Assembly (NCBI GenBank): GCA_025356695.1
Contig: JANXSE010000466.1
Coordinates: 1-8,671, forward strand
DNA from: Betaproteobacteria bacterium
GTDB taxonomy: Bacteria > Pseudomonadota > Gammaproteobacteria > Burkholderiales > SG8-41
Reading direction: 5' to 3'
Length of the DNA: 8,671 nt
Part shown: one piece after another, positions 6,952-8,671 of the stretch
Layout: each line of letters starts with the position of its first letter
How positions within the stretch are numbered: the stretch's first letter is position 1
Position numbers and translations under genes: made by a program
Notes under the pieces: generated by a model
Database searches by the model: none
Told to the model about the DNA's origin: nothing
The model's input: the letters and a program-made list of their open reading frames with translations, nothing else

Positions 6952-6967
6952 CGTCGATCGATCGACG
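6952..6967. repeat. Perfect 16-bp palindrome between convergent genes
   Basis: CGTCGATCGATCGACG at 6952-6967 is its own reverse complement. It lies in the 73-base gap between the stop of the plus-strand Bug gene (6936) and the stop of the minus-strand MmgE/PrpD gene (7010). As RNA it could form a 6-bp stem with a UCGA loop on either strand, so it could help terminate both converging transcripts. Neither side has a T-run, so an intrinsic terminator is not proven. A symmetric protein-binding site is also possible. Confidence 0.55.
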
Positions 6968-7009
6968 CAACGCCACGGCGGTCGCTGACCGGTAATCAGG
7001 GGCAGATAA

Positions 7010-8530
7010 TCAGGCCTGCAACAGCGGGCGCAAAATCCTGATGTTATTGATGCGCTCGATGCTCCAGATCGCATCGATCAATTCGCGCGCGTGTTTTTTG
7101 CCGAGCACGGGCGCGCACAGGCCAAGGCATTTCTCGCCGACCTCTTCGCGCGTCATCGGATTCTGCGCCATGCCGCGCACTTCGAGCACACGATGACGCA
7201 GTTCGCGGCCGTCGCGCAATTTGATTTCCATGATCGCCTGCCGCACCGGCCGCACGCGGTCCATTTCATCGTCGCCGTAGAGTTCGACGCGCCGGCGCAG
7301 TTCGATCACTTTCGGGTCCTGCATGCGCGCGACGTCGTTGGCCGAGGACAGCGTCACCGTACCGTCGAGCAGCATCACCGCCACCAGATGCTGCAGCGAG
7401 ATGTTGGGCATGGTGCGGTTGTTGACGGTATTGGCACCTTGATGTGAAAGGCGCACGATAATTTTCTCGATATCGGCGGCCTTCAGATTGTGCGTTTTCA
7501 TCAGGTAGGAGAGCGCATCGAGCGGCGCCTGGATCGGGCCGCCAGTCGACCAGCGTTTGATGTTGGTCTTGCCGACCTCGAACACTTCCCCGAGCCCGCG
7601 CGCCAGAATTTCCGGATCAGTTTGCGCAATGCCGTACGCAGCAAAGAAATTCTGCTCGCCGGCGAACATGTCCTCGACGTTGGTCCAGCCGAGCTGAACC
7701 ATGGTCGCTGCGGCCACACCGTTGCGGCCCGGCATGCCGCCGTACAAAAACGCCTTGCCGATGTGCTCGCGGTCCTGCGGAAAATTGGCGACGCCGGAAG
7801 CCTGCTGCGCCGCGAACGACAGGAGGTGACGCACCTGGTCGAAATTGAACCTGAGCAGCGAGCCGGCAGCAGCGGCGGCGCCGAAAGTGCAGCCGAAGCC
7901 GTGGGTGTCGCGCCCGCTCGCGCTGAATTTATCCCCGCCCATCGCCAGCGACAGCCGCACGCAGATGTCGTAACCGAGTGCCACCGCGCGCAGCAAGGCA
8001 GTGCCGTTCGATTTTTCCATCTCGGCCATGGCCAGCGCCGCGGGCACCACGCCCGCGCCCGGATGCAACACTGCCAGCGCATGCGTGTCGTCGGTTTCAT
8101 CGGCGTGCGCAAGCATGCCGCCGGTCATCGCCGCGTTGGTCACGTTGGTAACGATGCGCGTGCCCGGCACGCAGGCTTCGGCGACGCCGCCCAGCGTTTT
8201 CACATAGGCGATCGCGCGTTCGCCGGGCAGCAACCGCGTGCCCGAAACCATTGCTGCGAGGGTGTCGATCAAATGATGCTTGGTCGCCTCGGTTACCGCC
8301 TCCGGCAGCGGCGTTGTCGCCGCCTGTGCGATGTAAGTCGCCACCGCGCGCATCAACGGTGAAATCACAACGGGTTTGTTCGGGTCTGCGCCCTCGCCCG
8401 CGACTTCGATGCGGCGCGCTGTGCTGGCCGGCTGCGCCTGCGCATCAACAGTTGTGGCGGCAATCAACGCGCCTGCGACGCCACCTTCCAGCAGTAATCG
8501 TCTGACCGCTTTGAATTGCGTATCGTCCAT
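7010..8530 (-). CDS. MmgE/PrpD family protein with apparent twin-arginine-like signal peptide
   Basis: From the ATG at 8530 this is 506 residues. The MmgE/PrpD fold is recognisable from about residue 57: LMRAVATYI (59-67), KHHLIDTLAAMVSG (84-97), AHADETDDTH (141-150), LHPGAG (155-160), GHxTxG-like DTHGFGCTFGAAAAAG (208-223) and HIGKAFLYGGMPGRNG (256-271). Relatives include 2-methylcitrate dehydratase, cis-aconitate decarboxylase and iminodisuccinate epimerase, so action on a di- or tricarboxylic acid is likely but the reaction is unknown. Unusually, residues 1-33 look like an export signal: RR at 10-11 followed by LLLEGG, a mildly hydrophobic Ala/Gly-rich stretch (18-28) and a cleavage-like AQA before QP (30-34). 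The frame is open to a TTG at 8560, but a good promoter at 8571-8600 predicts transcription starting near 8564, favouring the ATG at 8530. Its Shine-Dalgarno is weak. It converges on the second Bug gene, whose ligand could be its substrate. Confidence 0.92.
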   Translation of the reverse strand: MDDTQFKAVRRLLLEGGVAGALIAATTVDAQAQPASTARRIEVAGEGADPNKPVVISPLMRAVATYIAQAATTPLPEAVTEATKHHLIDTLAAMVSGTRLLPGERAIAYVKTLGGVAEACVPGTRIVTNVTNAAMTGGMLAHADETDDTHALAVLHPGAGVVPAALAMAEMEKSNGTALLRAVALGYDICVRLSLAMGGDKFSASGRDTHGFGCTFGAAAAAGSLLRFNFDQVRHLLSFAAQQASGVANFPQDREHIGKAFLYGGMPGRNGVAAATMVQLGWTNVEDMFAGEQNFFAAYGIAQTDPEILARGLGEVFEVGKTNIKRWSTGGPIQAPLDALSYLMKTHNLKAADIEKIIVRLSHQGANTVNNRTMPNISLQHLVAVMLLDGTVTLSSANDVARMQDPKVIELRRRVELYGDDEMDRVRPVRQAIMEIKLRDGRELRHRVLEVRGMAQNPMTREEVGEKCLGLCAPVLGKKHARELIDAIWSIERINNIRILRPLLQA

Positions 8531-8570
8531 AGTTAGAAGTGGTCCCGTTTGTTTGAACAACTTTCCCCGA

Positions 8571-8600
8571 TTTATAAGTGGAATCCGGGCGGGTTGTTAA
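8571..8600 (-). promoter_or_regulatory. Sigma-70-like promoter of the MmgE/PrpD gene
   Basis: On the minus strand TTAACA (8600-8595, five of six matches to TTGACA) is followed after 18 bases by TATAAA (8576-8571, five of six matches to TATAAT). Transcription would begin near 8564, about 34 bases before the ATG at 8530. This is the best promoter match I can see in the window, and it implies that the MmgE/PrpD gene is the first gene of its own transcript. Confidence 0.55.
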
Positions 8601-8671
8601 CGGCGAAGCGCAGTCCACGGTAGTGAGCAACGCGGGGCGCGCCGAAGATTTCATTCTATGCCGCCTTTGCC

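Noticed and set aside
7490..8362. A 290-codon plus-strand open frame opposite the MmgE/PrpD gene
   Set aside because: It is a shadow of the conserved minus-strand protein, with His/Arg-rich composition and no recognisable family.
8601..8671. Possible gene ends at the right edge: a minus-strand frame stopping at 8651 (GKGGIE) or a plus-strand ATG at 8658
   Set aside because: Only a handful of codons are inside the window, too few to support a coding call on either strand.
1..8671. CRISPR arrays, phage, toxin-antitoxin, defence or transposase genes
   Set aside because: No direct-repeat array and no recognisable proteins of these classes were found. All substantial frames are explained by catabolic enzymes and binding proteins.

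Overview
This 8.67 kb window is high-GC bacterial DNA. Two TctC/Bug-type solute-binding proteins sit beside catabolic-looking hydrolases and an MmgE/PrpD protein. That combination is typical of Betaproteobacteria, especially Burkholderiales, where Bug genes are strongly expanded. The taxonomic call is an inference from gene content and base composition; no rRNA or marker gene is present.

Layout, left to right. (1) The window opens inside a minus-strand alpha/beta hydrolase whose C-terminus lies off the left edge (1-518). (2) A 214-base gap follows, holding a G/C-rich imperfect inverted repeat (597-686). (3) Four minus-strand genes are packed with gaps of 48 to 91 bases. In transcription order they are a Bug-type binding protein (4848-5822, probable TTG start), a CocE/NonD-like hydrolase (3113-4789), an NMT1/THI5-type ABC binding protein (2011-3021), and an alpha/beta hydrolase with a long N-terminal region resembling FrsA or 2,6-dihydroxypseudooxynicotine hydrolase (733-1962). 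They probably form one operon. (4) A second Bug-type gene (5950-6936) is divergent from the operon and shares a short promoter region with it. (5) Convergent with it is an MmgE/PrpD-family gene (7010-8530, minus) with an apparent twin-arginine-like export signal and a good sigma-70-like promoter (8571-8600).

How the genes may work together: three periplasmic binding proteins (two Bug, one NMT1-like) would capture small organic acids or N-containing compounds. Three hydrolases could cleave ester, amide or C-C bonds, and the MmgE/PrpD protein could act on a carboxylic acid. No membrane subunit is visible: there is no TctA/TctB and no ABC permease or ATPase, so the binding proteins must use transporters encoded elsewhere or serve as sensors. 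No substrate can be assigned from the sequence.

I see no CRISPR array, tRNA, rRNA, insertion sequence, phage gene or defence system. The most unusual points are a CocE-like hydrolase that appears to lack the canonical catalytic Asp, an MmgE/PrpD enzyme carrying an export signal, and the transporter-less mix of two binding-protein classes with hydrolases.
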